Assembly (NCBI GenBank): GCA_019828595.1
Contig: JAHQRK010000012.1
Coordinates: 930,001-994,000 of the forward strand
DNA: 64,000 nt
Reading direction: 5' to 3'
Origin: Aphanomyces cochlioides
Lineage: Eukaryota; Oomycota; Saprolegniomycetes; Saprolegniales; Verrucalvaceae
Part shown: piece by piece, positions 63,356 to 64,000 of the stretch
Layout: the number at the start of each line of letters is the position of its first letter
Position numbering within the stretch: position 1 is the stretch's first letter
The notes under the pieces: generated by a model
Databases searched by the model: none
Told to the model about the DNA's origin: nothing
Seen by the model: the letters and a program-made list of their open reading frames with translations, nothing else
Program-made: the position numbers and the translations under genes

Positions 63356-64000
63356 ACGATCTCAAAGAATCCATCAACACTATGGACCAAGACAAGAAAC
63401 TTGGCCAAGCAACTAAGTTCACCATTGTTCCTAGCTCGGACCACCAAGATGATTGCGCGTTCTTCATCCGTCAACTCTTGGAAACAGCAGACCGATGCCA
63501 ACTAAGCGATAACGATCGTCGCTCTCTCTTGGGCCTGAAGCTATGCTCGGACAAGACCCCGCCTTCCCTGCGCAAGTGGTGGATTTCCTTTGCCAAAACC
63601 AAGCAAGGCGAGACGTGGTCCGATGTTCTAGCCGAGTTCCAGGACCAGTTTTGTCTACGGACCTCGCGTCAAAAGGTCACGGACCTCCTGATCGACTCTG
63701 TCCGCTACGAGGATGAAACAGTCAGGTCCTATGCTACACGACTTCAGTCGATCATCGACGAGGTCGGCTTTCCCGCGGACCAAGGCGTAAACCTCTTTAA
63801 ACTCGGAGTCCGTCACATCAAGACCGAGTCTTGCCTCGAAAATACCGATCGCGAACTCAAGACGATCGCCGACTGCGTCAAGCTACTCCGGGCTCGTGAA
63901 ATTCCTTTGGACGATGCTCCTATGCCCGCATCTCGACCCAAATCTCGTGCAGGATCTGCCTCCGATACCACTTCAACCTATACGTCGCAGTCGGAAGCAT
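63352..64000 (+). CDS. Gag of G3, N-terminal part
   Basis: Starts MNDLKESINTMDQDKK at the ATG overlapping the ORF1 stop (ATGA), in a different frame from ORF1. The capsid-like motifs align to G2 gag: FFIRQLLETADRCQLSDNDR, RKWWISFAKTKQGETWSD, TESCLENTDRELKTIADCVK. Open to the window end; the zinc knuckles would follow. In G2 the homologous stretch MSDVKESI is in frame with the coiled-coil ORF, so the junction differs between family members. Confidence 0.85.
   Translation, partial: MNDLKESINTMDQDKKLGQATKFTIVPSSDHQDDCAFFIRQLLETADRCQLSDNDRRSLLGLKLCSDKTPPSLRKWWISFAKTKQGETWSDVLAEFQDQFCLRTSRQKVTDLLIDSVRYEDETVRSYATRLQSIIDEVGFPADQGVNLFKLGVRHIKTESCLENTDRELKTIADCVKLLRAREIPLDDAPMPASRPKSRAGSASDTTSTYTSQSEA

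Larger units (their letters stand above)
61065..64000 (+). mobile_element. Ty3/gypsy retrotransposon G3 (continues past window)
   Basis: 5' LTR, primer site, long coiled-coil ORF1 and the start of gag are visible. The frames are clean, so this may be the youngest of the three related elements. It inserted in AKR-i in the same transcriptional direction. Pol is beyond the end. Confidence 0.9.

Noticed and set aside
1..64000. tRNA or rRNA genes
   Set aside because: No cloverleaf or rRNA signature was noticed on either strand; the only tRNA-like signals are primer sites of the LTR elements.

Overview
The window is eukaryotic and gene-poor. It is dominated by transposable elements and by small tandem families of host genes in all stages of decay. 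Host genes are mostly single-exon, and the two introns types seen (42-47 nt, GT..AG) sit in transposon genes. The mix of protein families (aldo-keto reductase clusters, dienelactone-hydrolase-like arrays, intronless F-box/LRR and BTB genes, PIF/Harbinger and Ty3/gypsy elements) suggests an oomycete, perhaps of the Saprolegniales (Aphanomyces-like). That placement is inference from family content only.

Layout. 1-6539: the 3' part of a Ty3/gypsy element (G1), inserted in an aldo-keto reductase (AKR) gene. 7377-13190: a complete minus-strand Ty3/gypsy element (GB) with two 263-bp LTRs and a CTCTC target duplication. 13.3-14.3 kb: a frameshifted AKR. 15.1-19.5 kb: two related F-box/LRR-like genes, one broken. 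21 kb: an RRM protein facing an intact AKR. 23-25.5 kb: two BTB(T1)-SPRY-like genes tail to tail. 26.1-32.9 kb: four tandem dienelactone-hydrolase-like (DLH) genes, interrupted by a PIF/Harbinger element (H1, 28017-30638). 33.5-43.6 kb: a BCS1-like AAA ATPase locus carrying a 1,286-bp inverted duplication whose inner end abuts the LTR of a second gypsy element (G2, 34767-40987). 43.4-46 kb: an AKR split by a gag fragment, plus an AKR relic. 46.4-50.2 kb: a third BCS1-like copy followed by Harbinger element H2. 50.2-50.9 kb: a foldback element. 51-54.9 kb: three tandem AKRs, of which only the first is intact. 55.0-57.5 kb: Harbinger element H3 with both genes apparently intact. 58.2-59.6 kb: a decayed pogo/Tigger-like transposase. 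60.4-61.1 kb: an AKR cut by the LTR of a third gypsy element (G3), which runs off the window end.

How it fits together. Ten AKR loci share one family signature, yet only two (21.7 and 51 kb) look functional. Three were hit by retroelements, one carries a single nonsense codon and one has lost its start codon. The DLH array keeps a complete Cys-Asp-His triad only in its last copy. The most interesting signals are in the retroelements. G1 and G2 have gag and pol in one frame separated by a single TGA, followed at exactly 10 nt by a compound stem-loop that is preserved despite sequence divergence; this looks like programmed stop-codon readthrough. G3 has a long coiled-coil-rich ORF ahead of gag, with stop and start codons overlapping as ATGA.
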